A model generated the notes under the pieces. The model made no database searches. It saw only the letters and a list, made by a program, of their open reading frames with translations, and was not told the DNA's origin. Source: Rotaria macrura (lineage: Eukaryota > Rotifera > Eurotatoria > Philodinida > Philodinidae). From it: a DNA stretch of 64,000 bases. Within the stretch, counting starts at the first letter, position 1; each line of letters starts with the position of its first letter. The stretch is from positions 37,415 through 101,414 of the forward strand of contig OENT01000221.1 in NCBI GenBank assembly GCA_900239685.1, read 5' to 3'. Below are positions 1 to 10,610 of this stretch, one piece after another. The translations under genes were made by a program, and so were the position numbers.

Positions 1-600
1 ACGTGTCACAATTTATAAAACTGTTCGCTCTAGAAATATGTCCATTTGAAGATTGGAATTGAGCATATTTTCTCTATGATCATCGTCATAACATATGTGA
101 AATACTTCATTAGGTATAAAATCAAGAATACGGTTATTTGCTATGTTTTCTGAAGCAAGCATAGAGAAGCGTAGTGTTTTTTCGGTATATACAAAAGTCA
201 AGTGGATCTACTCATAGACATACAGGTGTTCGTACTTGTTTATAGATTCTAAAAAGCACTATATTTAAAAAAAAATTTGTAATTTTCAACTAGTTCTGTC
301 GTTCTTGTGTTATACAAGTACTTACACTTCGATGAATTGCAAGGACTACAGATAAAAAGTAGAAATGATATTTAAAACAAAAAAGCTTACACATGTCGCT
401 ACATGAAAGTCAATATACAAAAGAGCGAAAAGAAAACGTTATCAGTCAAAAAAAAGCAGCTTGCTTTTCTTTCTTTTTCAAATGTATTATATTATAATAA
501 TTTGCAATCTTATTTATTTCACCTGTACTCGTCATTGTATAGAACCGAAAGAATTAAAACATCGATGCTCAACATTTTGTACTTTTATTATTTCAGATCG
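1..600. other. Left flank of the galactosyltransferase gene, no gene recognised
   Basis: AT-rich sequence with only short open frames and no family motif. A pyrimidine-rich splice acceptor ending at 596, four bases before the ATG at 601, belongs to the next gene. The promoter, if local, should lie here, but no clear core element can be picked out. Confidence 0.5.
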
Positions 601-3600
601 ATGATCAATACTAGGAGAATTCTTCGATTAAAAAATAATGAACACTTACCAGTAATTATTCTTGCAATTACAATTTTTTTCATCATTCATTTTTGTAACA
701 AACATGACGAAAGAACAGCTAATCAGTACATGATGTCGGATGATCAGGTTGGGAATCCTCAATTATGTCCACTCTATCCAGAGACATTGCGAGGTATGTG
801 ATACACTATGCGGGATTTCTAGTATTGCTAAATATCGTCTTCTATTATCTATTTCAGGGGATATATCACTTTATATGTCGTCTGATTTAGAATGGCATGA
901 CATAGAACAGAATGTTAAACATGTGCAGACAGGTGAAATATAAACAGTATGAATTTTCCGCCTCTAATTTTTATAGAATGTATAAAATCTCAATGGAGTA
1001 GTGGTGATGATGCCAGTAAATCATCATTCAGAAATCCTGCTAAGTAGTCGATGTGTTCAGAATACGTTATGTCATAGATGAGTAGATTTGATTTTAATTT
1101 GATTATGCTTGGGGACTTATCGACTATTAAATTTGTGAATCTTTCATAGTTCCTAACTTTGGCTGTAGACCTCAGAATTTAACACCAACATCCAATAGTT
1201 ACTTCAACGATGCAAATGTTGAGTAATCCAATGCTGGTTGATTATTATTATCTTTCAAGCAAAATGATACTAAGAAATAATTGTATTATTTAGGAGAAAA
1301 CCTTGAGAATGTTTTCATTTCTTTTTCAATAGCTATCAAATATTGATGGCAATGTTCGATGAGTTATTTGAAGAGTATAAGAACTCTGGTGAAATTTTAG
1401 AAATAACTGGGTATATTTACACTGACATATGTAATAAAGCTCTGCTTCAAAATTCAAGTGCTTTACGAAGCATTTTTAAAAGAAGCAACATAGAGAAGTT
1501 GAGTCAATATATGAATCATTTGCCATAGATGAGATCTTTATTGAAGAAAACGTTTTTGTGATTGTACAATCAAGTGTAGCAAAAAAGAGACAAAAATATT
1601 GTGTAAATGTTAAAGTTGCAGAATCTTGATTATCAGTAGCATTCTGCTATCATTACTTTAAGACACAAGAAAAATACAAATCTTATACTGTATAGTTTAG
1701 CTAATCATGATTTATTAACATCTAAACTATAGAAAAATGACTGTAAGAATTATTCTCTAATGAACAATACACGGACATACTCGTATTTTGAAAGAGTCAA
1801 TTGAAAGAAAATGTTTCCATCTGTTTGTTTTGCCTATCTAAAATGATTTCACAGTTATCCACTCTTGTTTTATTACGATATTGAGCAAGAGTTGTTTTTA
1901 ACGATCGCTTTACGTTGCGAATATTTTCGTTCTCACCTATTATTCGAAGCAGCACTGGTAATGTCATAGTAGCCGGAGATCTTAAGGTGAAGCTCGCCTT
2001 TAGTGTAATAAATATAACTTCCATGATTATCTATCAACGGCTAGAAATGCGTCTTAAAATATCTAAACTAAAAATAATTAGATGTAAACATGTTCTCTTT
2101 ATTTACAGGTGGTATCTATTCTCCAACTGATTGTACACCTCGACAACATCTAGCTATCATAATTCCATTTCGTAATCGTGAAAATCAACTTAAACTACTC
2201 TTACATCATCTTCATCCATTTTTACAACGACAAAAACGATCTTATCAAATATTCGTTGTTGAACAGGTTCAACAATTATTAATAAGATTTCTCTACAATA
2301 CGTAAACTAATATATTACTTTACTTATAATTTTAGTTCGGTAATGGTACGTTTAACAAAGGTTTAATCATGAATGTAGCATTCAATCATGCGTCAAAAAC
2401 ACCTTCACCAACATTTGATTGTTTCATGTTTCATGATGTTGATCTCATACCGGAAAACGACTATAATGTGTACGAATGTGATCAACATGGACCAAGACAT
2501 TTAGCACCAGCAGTTGATGAATTACGTTATTTGTAAGTTAAACTGATGATAAGCTTTTTTTCTAAATCCTAAGCATTTTATAAAAATCACACTGCACTTG
2601 ATATCGATATTTGCCCTTCTATTTTGAAAAGATCTCGAAAAAAGCAAAACGATGTTTTATTCATCGTGAGAATTAAGTAGAGTCTTTTGAATTCTATGAT
2701 TATTTTACTGCCTACTATTTACTTACACGTCCAAGAACAAGAAGATATCTCAGTCAATCAAATGTCCAGAGTGGTTCTGCTGAAGGAAGAAATTTTGCTG
2801 AAAAACTGTATCGAATTTCTTGATTTTATGAGAAATATAGAAATACAATAATGTTGATTTATGAAATATCGAGCACAGCAAAAAAAAAGGAATGTCTAAT
2901 TAATTCCCAATTACAAATTGCATTGCTGCTTTAGTATCGACATGAACTGAATAATATAGTTAATTCTCAGATTTATGTAATGATTCTTCATCTTCATCTT
3001 TTTCTTCTTCAGTTTAATGTATAATGATTTAATCGGTGGTGTTCTTGCTGTGACTAAAGATCAGTTCATTAAAGCCAATGGTTGGTCGAATCTATATTGG
3101 GGTTGGGGAGTAAGTGCTTTAAGAAATATGCTTGTTATAGCTTTGTTTCTCCTCTGAATATTCTAGTTCGAAGATGATGGTGAGTGAAACACAAAAAAAA
3201 AGACAGTAATCTATAATTGAATATTTTCATTTTTAGATATGAATCATAGGTTTGTAAATGATCGTTTATTTTCCTATACTTCCCATCCAATTTTCTAGAT
3301 TGCGTCATGCCGGTTATCGTGTCAGTCGACCACCTAATAGTGTTGGCCGCTATAAAATGATTCGTCATAAAAAACAAGCACCTGCAATTAACAGGTATGT
3401 CATACGAGCTTGTTGAATATTACAAACGTTCGTTAAATGCTTCATTAAGATATGATACACTGAGTAAATGGCTTCGTTATTCGTATGATGGAGTTCGACA
3501 ACTAAGTGGACTTGATTATTCAGTTACTAGTATAAAGAAACATTTATTGTACACTCATATCTTAGTCAACTTCACTCGTTCGGCTACAAAAACTATCGAT

Positions 3601-3648
3601 CATCTTTTAGATGAACAGCCGAATGCCAATCAAAATTCATTATCATAA
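601..3648 (+). CDS. B4GALT: beta-1,4-galactosyltransferase (B4GALT family)
   Basis: Golgi type II enzyme that moves galactose from UDP-galactose to N-acetylglucosamine or glucose acceptors. Nine exons: 601-793, 858-932, 2109-2266, 2336-2532, 3013-3109, 3167-3179, 3237-3249, 3299-3394, 3450-3648, giving 346 residues. Residues about 16-33 are a hydrophobic signal anchor after a short basic N-terminus. Family landmarks follow in order: CPLYPETL, AIIIPFRNRENQLK, FHDVDLIPEND (the metal-binding DVD), GGVLAVTKDQF, YWGWG then EDDDMNHR, and RYKMIRHKK. The position after WGWG, usually Gly or Arg, is Phe here. Two exons are only 13 nt long and together encode the EDDDMNH core. The ATG at 601 was chosen because an acceptor ends at 596 and the anchor follows at once. 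The 1.18-kb second intron holds nothing recognisable. Length matches the family. The member within B4GALT1-7 cannot be fixed by eye. Confidence 0.9.
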
Positions 3649-4268
3649 TAAGTTTTAATTTTTAGATCTCTTTAAAATATCATAATAGAAAAACCAAGCT
3701 ATTCAATTCGAAGCAAACAATTCTAATGATTATGTTACAGTGGCTGTGAGAGAAAGATTTCACTCTTTATTATTTTAATCTAGTCGCTATCGCTATAATA
3801 TGCTTGTGTGGATCTATTGACTATTCCATATAGATAGTCTATAGTCATGAATGAACGAATAGGTGCCTTGTTCAATTTATTTCTATTGACGTAGAATCTA
3901 CAAATGGTATTGATGAAGCTCACAAAAATATAACGTTCGACTCGATTACTGTGAAGAACATAAGAATGGTATTGATTTTTCCTGGTGATCAATAACTTTT
4001 TTAAACTATTATTATGTGCGAGGCTTTTATTTTAGTTTTCTTTTTACTCGGAAATCTTGTCTTCTGCAAATTTTATAGATTGTCGAAAAGATTCAGTTTG
4101 GTTTCAGAACATTAATTAGGAAAAACTGTATGCCACTACGTAGTGATAAGAAATATTCTGTAATTTGTTGTACAAAAAGTAAATAAAAATGAGTTAACTG
4201 TTTTGGTTATTAGATTAATTGTTTTTTTGTGGAAAAAATTTTTTCATCTGTATCAATTTCATTTATAG
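3649..4268. other. Spacer between two same-strand genes
   Basis: 620 AT-rich bases with no coding motif. It should hold the 3' UTR of the galactosyltransferase and ends in a splice acceptor (tttatag) placed directly against the next ATG at 4269. Confidence 0.5.
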
Positions 4269-5014
4269 ATGTTGAAAACACGTTTTAAATTATCACTCGT
4301 CTTATATCATTTGATATTACAACTAGGATTAACTTTTATTTCATCTCTAAAATGGTTTCTACTACTGATTTCATTGCTTGGCTATTCACTTTTACTATAC
4401 AAACAATATTATAATACGAATAATGCTTCACTTTTCTATAATCATTATTTATCATCGATAGTTTTTACGATCATTCATTTTATATTTGTTCTTTCGTATA
4501 ATAAAATTCTTCCGTGGGAAAAGGGTCTAGTCGTTCTATTCTTATTACTTATTCTTCACTATGCTCGACGACTTGGCGGATCCATATCTAGACGAGATCT
4601 TAATTGGTAAGTATATTATCTTTGTTTTTCACCTGCTTCTATAACATTGCAATCATATAGGTTACCTCTCGGTCATCAGCATGAATATGATTCAGTAATG
4701 TCTATCGTTATAGTCAAATTTTTAATTTCGAGTTTACTTCTCTTCGGATATACATGTCAATTATGTATGACAACAGTCTGTACACCATCGATATATTTCA
4801 ATTGGTTTCTCGTTGCTACTGATTGTCGCTATACTTACACATATCTACTGTATTTATTTATGCTTTTTTCACTTTTTCAAATACTATTCTATGAATATGT
4901 GTTTTCATTCGTTTTTATAGATCAGGCTATACATTTGCTGGTGGTATTCTCATATTATTAACTTGGACGGTCATATCACTGTTTCATTTGCTTGTTCATC
5001 GGTTTAGATCTTAG
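4269..5014 (+). CDS. Multi-pass membrane protein, family not recognised
   Basis: Three exons, 4269-4606, 4661-4849 and 4921-5014, close in phase to give 206 residues. The protein is dominated by about six hydrophobic stretches: near residues 8-45 (a helical pair), 62-77, 84-98, 126-145, 150-163 and 178-200. A charged loop (ARRLGGSISRRDLNW, then LPLGHQHEYDS) lies in the middle, and the tail VHRFRS is basic. The second intron is 71 nt; its donor was chosen because it alone keeps the frame into a last hydrophobic segment with its own stop. The size and helix density resemble small ciliary TMEM proteins, but no diagnostic motif was seen, so no function is given. The ATG sits immediately after a splice acceptor. 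Confidence 0.7.
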
Positions 5015-7305
5015 ATACAGATATTTATGACGTTATGCATTGGAATGAACAACTGTATTACTAATAGAAATCAATATTTATGACAAGCAACAAGCATATG
5101 ATATAGATGAAATCCGATTTGTATTGAAATTGATAATATCATACAGATTTCCAATTATTTTTGACGAATAACAGTTTAAAATTTCTAGAATTAATTGTAC
5201 TTTTACTTGTGATATGAATAAATCACAAAAAGTTTCTGTTTTTAGAACCGTCACAAACAATATACACAATATTCCGAAAGCCTGTTCGAATTATTTGATC
5301 TATAAAGCTAATGTAATTATGCATATTGAGTTTTTGGAAGATTAATTACAGTATTCTATCATATATCATAATATAGCCACTCGGTCAATATAACATGGGA
5401 TTAAAAAATTTAAAAGAAGAGATTTTTCTCAAGGCCAATATACTTAGATCATATCAATAATGTTGACGTGCACATAAGATTTATTTTCGCAAGGACAATC
5501 TATTTTTATATGTAACGATAGAATAAACAACATTTCACTCAACTGTAGTATTTTATCATTCATCAAGTTATGTCAAATTAAATAAATCTTGATAAGAACT
5601 AGTGATAGTATGAATTACAATGCTACTGTTATTCTAATAACGTTTCGAAATCGAAAATTTGGCGATTTACAACAGTTACCATTCGTAAGAGACGAGCTTA
5701 ATGTTTCGCAGTGCATACGATAGATTTATTTTCAGAGAAGTCGATTAAAAAAGTGTAGAAAATCATAACTTTACAAAGTGAAGTTCTTTACTTTTTGCTT
5801 GCGAAAAAGTATTCGATTAGCACTAGCAATGTTTTCACCATTGGCCATAAAAGGATTGCTATATTGACAATCCATGTTTATGCTAGAACTTGATGAATGA
5901 TGATATACCATATGAGAAACATCAGAGGAATTTGTTTTCGATTAGGTCCGTACATGCAAATAGAATATTTTCTACTAGAATACGATACATAGACGTCACT
6001 AATGACTTCACTGATACGCAAAATGTATATGTAAAACTCCATACATCGAATGCATGGGTAGTATATCTTTAATGAGAAACTAAAAGAAATTAACTCGTTT
6101 CAACATTCTGCTTACTGACTCAAAGTTGATTTGCTGACCAGACTATTGACAGTCAGTGAGTTGAAATTTGCTCCATCGTAGATTATTCCTCTAAATGAGA
6201 TTTAAGAACGTTTTTTTGACTTTCTAATTTTGTACTGAAATAAAATTTGTACGAAATCAACAAATACCAGAGAGTACTTATTCATTTCGAACAGTTATTC
6301 GACACTTGACATGATTCTTTTTCAAAAATATTCGTTGTTTTGAAATTTGGTATTTGGCACGCAATGAATTTCAATTGTTTATAGCAATATGTAAAACAAT
6401 AAACGATCAAGGATATGTTTTCGAGTGCATCCTGTTGTAAAATCTAATCTTAACAAAGAAAATCTTTTCATTTAGACGGTGATAACTGTGCCCAAAATAA
6501 TAATAAAAAGACCAAGAAAAACATTGCACTTATAGATTGCTTTACAGTTTCATAATAGATAAACAGCTTTAAGTCAGAGATTGATTCGAATTTTAATTGA
6601 TTTATTTTCAATATTCTTCAGTAAGTTACAAGTAAATGAAAATCAATCAAATATGTTGCGCAAAATATTCCCATACACGGGTAATATTCAAAGAGCATGA
6701 AATAGTCTAACAACACTATGACCATCAATAGTTGACAAAAACGTTTTGTGTACTATGAGGAATAAAGTAACATAAAGTACGCTCTATGTATGATCAAACC
6801 ATTCGTCGAAAACAAAACTTTGATACTGTAAATTTGATTTTGAATATCGAATTGAATCACACTGTCGACTTGTCCTTAGCACATTCTGATGATTGGTATC
6901 AATTCTAATGTTTCTTTTGATTCTTCCTACTTTTATCTTGAAAATTAAAATTAATCATTACCATTACTATTCCATCTTTATGCTTTCGTTCTACTATTTT
7001 TAATCAAGAGAAAGGTCAAGAATAAATGAAAGCGAAAATAATATCCTTTACAAAATTACACTGTATTGTTATCAAACGTGATGTAATGTATACTCGTGCG
7101 AAAAAAATAGAATCATATTTACAAAAAAAAGAAAGTTACTCATTTTTTTCCTTGAGAAAAAGAAACAAAATGATTGATTGTATTATTTAATTATATATAT
7201 ATATATATATACATATCATTCATTTTGCCCGCTTCTTCTTGTTCATTTTCAATAGTGTCGTCATTATTTATTATTCTTGCATTTTTTTTCCGTCTCTCTT
7301 CAATA
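5015..7305. other. 2.3-kb intergenic region
   Basis: AT-rich sequence with no open frame that matches a family and no tRNA-like fold noticed. An (AT)n tract lies at about 7191-7211, just before the next gene. A splice-acceptor-like end (ttttcaatag) occurs near 7255, about 50 nt before the chosen ATG at 7306. Confidence 0.5.
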
Positions 7306-8803
7306 ATGTGGAAGACTCAATTTAAAGTGAACTATTCTAATGATAATAATTTAAAACGTTCATCTTCATCGAAATTCATCCATCATAATCTAGTTCGCAT
7401 TCTTGATGATTCACCAAATGCCATTATTGGTTCAATTCCATTATCAACAATATCAAATCTTGAAATTCTCACTGAAGAAGATGAAGATACAGCATGTTTT
7501 AATCTACCAACTAATGATCGAAGAAGTTCAGTCGTATCTAGAAAATTAACTAAGCAACATTCTTCTCAAACTATGAATAGACATCAAACTGTTTTGCCAA
7601 CAATCATCGAATCGAACGATCATGAAATCATAACCGAAAATCTATCAACTACAACACATGATACAAATATTGATGATTGCAACCATAAATATATCATTCA
7701 TTCAACACCACAGGATTCATTTCAAGCAACAAATACAAATTATAATCAAGTTATGAATGTTAATCTCGAAAAAGAACAACGAACATTGAATAAAAATATT
7801 CATCAGGATAAGATTGAATTTCCACTCGATAAACATGTTCATGATATTTTACAACCAAAAACTTTACGGTTAAATCAAGTATGTGAACTAATGCTCGTTT
7901 TTGCTGGATAAAATTTTCAATAATGAAACAGTTCAACTCTATTATTATCTTATTTGTTTTCTTTTCCTATTGTTTACATTGTTGAAGATGAATTTGTTCT
8001 GAAAAATCAATTTTTCAAAAAATTTCTAGTCTATACTTTCATCAGCGGATATGAATAGAAACATCATTTTCACGCCAACTACATTTAAAGATATAAGTGC
8101 ATTTTTTGAATCAAAAGCATTGGCAACTACTACGACTAGCACAGTAGAACGAAAGAAAATAGTACGAGCCAAACGATCATTAACATCACAACAATATATA
8201 TCTATACCTAATAATGATTTATCAAAATTCGATGTCATTTCATCGGTCGAACCGGACTTCCATCTTCTTCATCATCGAATCAAACGAATTAAAACAACAC
8301 ACACATCTGAATGTGATTCTATGTTTGAACAAGAACATAAACTTGATGATAATCATGAAAAACGATACATTGATTTCGATAGTAGGAGCAAGATCGTTGA
8401 TGATAAATATCAATTGAATTCTATGTCATCAAAGAAAATTCTTTCATATCGATGGCTTATTTTTTCATTACTTATTATATTTGTATATTTATATGTATTT
8501 AATCTAGCAGCTATTTATAAATATATTTTTCGATCAAATCTATTTGTTGATATACAAAACTATTCATTGTATTTTTCTTCTCGACAATCTAAGAAAACAA
8601 TGGATACTATCGATAAAAACGTTCTTTCTCGATATATACAATTTGTACGACATTGGTTCTTTTCATTACTTGACGTATTTTTAACATTCATTGGTGATTT
8701 ATTTTTTCGTATTGATAAGTATGAATATCAAACTAGTATCGTCTATGTAGTCACTTCCACCTATGAACATTTCTATGATGTACTTGTACATCTGTTTCAA
8801 TAA
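7306..8803 (+). CDS. Long disordered protein with C-terminal membrane segments, unknown family
   Basis: Two exons, 7306-7878 and 8030-8803, joined by a 151-nt intron, give 448 residues. Residues 1 to about 320 are rich in Ser, Asn, Thr, His and charged residues and look unstructured. One strong transmembrane segment follows (SYRWLIFSLLIIFVYLYVF, around residue 330), then a second hydrophobic patch (WFFSLLDVFLTFIGDLFF, about 405-422). A long soluble N-terminus with a membrane anchor near the C-terminus suggests an ER or nuclear-envelope protein facing the cytoplasm or nucleus; this is inference from layout only. The frame stays open upstream to 7174, but that part runs through an (AT)n tract and a hydrophobic stretch of low-complexity DNA, so the ATG at 7306 is preferred. 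No domain was recognised. Confidence 0.65.
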
Positions 8804-10610
8804 AAATTTTATAGTTTTATTATCTAATTTAATTTCAATTGTTTTCTTCTTATGAACACCAATCCAAATTCATCTTCATAGAAACAAAGATCAATCAGAA
8901 ATGATTTAAATGTCAGATGATAAAATTAATAAACTCGTTTTTGACCTATTGAGATCAACTAGCATACTGTCAAAATGAATATTTTACGTCAAATACATAA
9001 ATGTTAAGGAGAAAAAGAAACAGTGTGCACAAACGTGATGGTATTCAGAATTGTAGGCGAAGTACATCAGTATTCGAAACAAAAAACTTACGTATGTGAA
9101 ATATCTTCATATACTAACAACAATACGATAAAGAGCAGAATCATGCAAGTTTACTAAGAAGTCAATGTTGGTCAAAAACTTGAAAACAGAGATATGTGTA
9201 TCGAAAGATAATGCGATTTGGCGTTTATTTTTAAATCGTTTGCTTTCAAAACATCATTGATGCATTATTGGTCGCTCTATCTAACCTTGGAAAATATGTC
9301 TATTGTTAGAAAAATTCGAAAATGCTCATCACGAATCACAGAAATCTCGTGATAGCCAAACAGATTTTTCTTGTTGCTAGAAAGACAGTATTTCAAGGTA
9401 AAGCGTATGTTTAACCGAGCAGTTTTGTTTTAACTGTAATTGTGTAATTCGCATATGCAGAGTTTGTCGAGACCTTGAAAATCACTTCACTATTTTTTGC
9501 ATGAGAATTGAGCATGAGAAAAAGAGTTCTATCATATGTTTGACGTCGGCAATTTCCTTCAAGCGACAAATAAAAGAAAATCCGATCTCCTATCATGAAA
9601 ACTGATAGATTATCTCATGATTCTCGAACGAATTATTTTAATGTTTTGCAGTTAGGAGGATTTTTAAGAAGAGGGGAGATGATTGGGTACGGAAACAAGG
9701 ATTAGTCAAAACTATATTGATAAATATCTCGAGTTATTCTATGACAACAGTAAAGCAATATCTGTTAGTACCACATTGAAATCAAAATATTCATTGATAA
9801 AAGTCCCTAGCATCGAGTTTTTATCAGGATATTCTTTTATTTACTATCTACTCATGTTGTACCTCGTAGGTATAAATAAGGATAAACATTTAAAAAATCA
9901 TGCAAGACATTGTGTCATCGTTGCATTGAGTACTTCATAATGTTCTAGCTGACGGTTGAGTTTAAAATGCGAAATTCTTTTGAGATCGAACAACAAGTCT
10001 AGAAGCAAAAATTCGCAATCCATGAAAATTATGGTTCACTCTGAATCAAACGCTAATCATTTTATTTTTTTTTATCAATTTCTTTTCTTCTTTTTTTGAA
10101 TAGGAATTGACCAAAAAGTAATTTTATAAAGAATAACAAAAAAGAACAAAGGGCATCTGACTGAGAACACAATTTATAAATTGATGATTCCCACGAAAAA
10201 GAAAACTTTCATATTCAATATCGATAGTGATGACGAGCATAGAGAAGATCTTGAAAAAATTTCGAATCGATCGATGCTAGACAGAATAAAGAAAAATAAC
10301 ATGATCTCTATATAAATCACTATTAGACGAAGAAAAATGATCATACGTGAACTTTTTCTTTTTCTCTTCATTGGTAACGAATCCATTAATTTTTGCTTAC
10401 TCGTACAGCCGAGAACTAAACAAAAAACACTTATATAATGACAACATTCAGAAAATCAGAGGTCATAACGTACAATTTCGATCTGTTTTTGAAAGATCAA
10501 TATTCATTTCTAAATTTTGCTCATCCTCATCATCGAGTAAACCAACTGGAACCTCTGCTAATGCTGTACCTGAAATATTTTACTTTTAGATTTTCTTTTC
10601 CGCATATTAA
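8804..10610. other. 1.8-kb region between convergent genes
   Basis: The plus-strand gene ends at 8803 and the minus-strand LAS1L gene ends at 10611. Between them are 3' UTRs and AT-rich sequence with several poly-T/poly-A tracts (for example near 10065). Open frames up to 85 codons occur but show no motif or splice context. Confidence 0.45.

Noticed and set aside
403-801. 132-codon plus-strand frame treated as the start of the galactosyltransferase
   Set aside because: An acceptor ends at 596 and only the part from 601 encodes the signal anchor; the upstream 66 codons are low-complexity and would be outside the exon.
1343-1528. 61-codon frame in the B4GALT second intron
   Set aside because: No splice signals join it in phase and no motif is seen; direct joining of 932 to 2109 gives the expected family sequence.
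3397-3648. Apparent frameshift near the end of the galactosyltransferase
   Set aside because: A 55-nt intron (3395-3449) removes it and restores the frame as INRYDTLSKW.
7174-7305. Upstream in-frame start giving an N-terminal hydrophobic segment
   Set aside because: It translates an (AT)n tract and low-complexity DNA; probably not coding.
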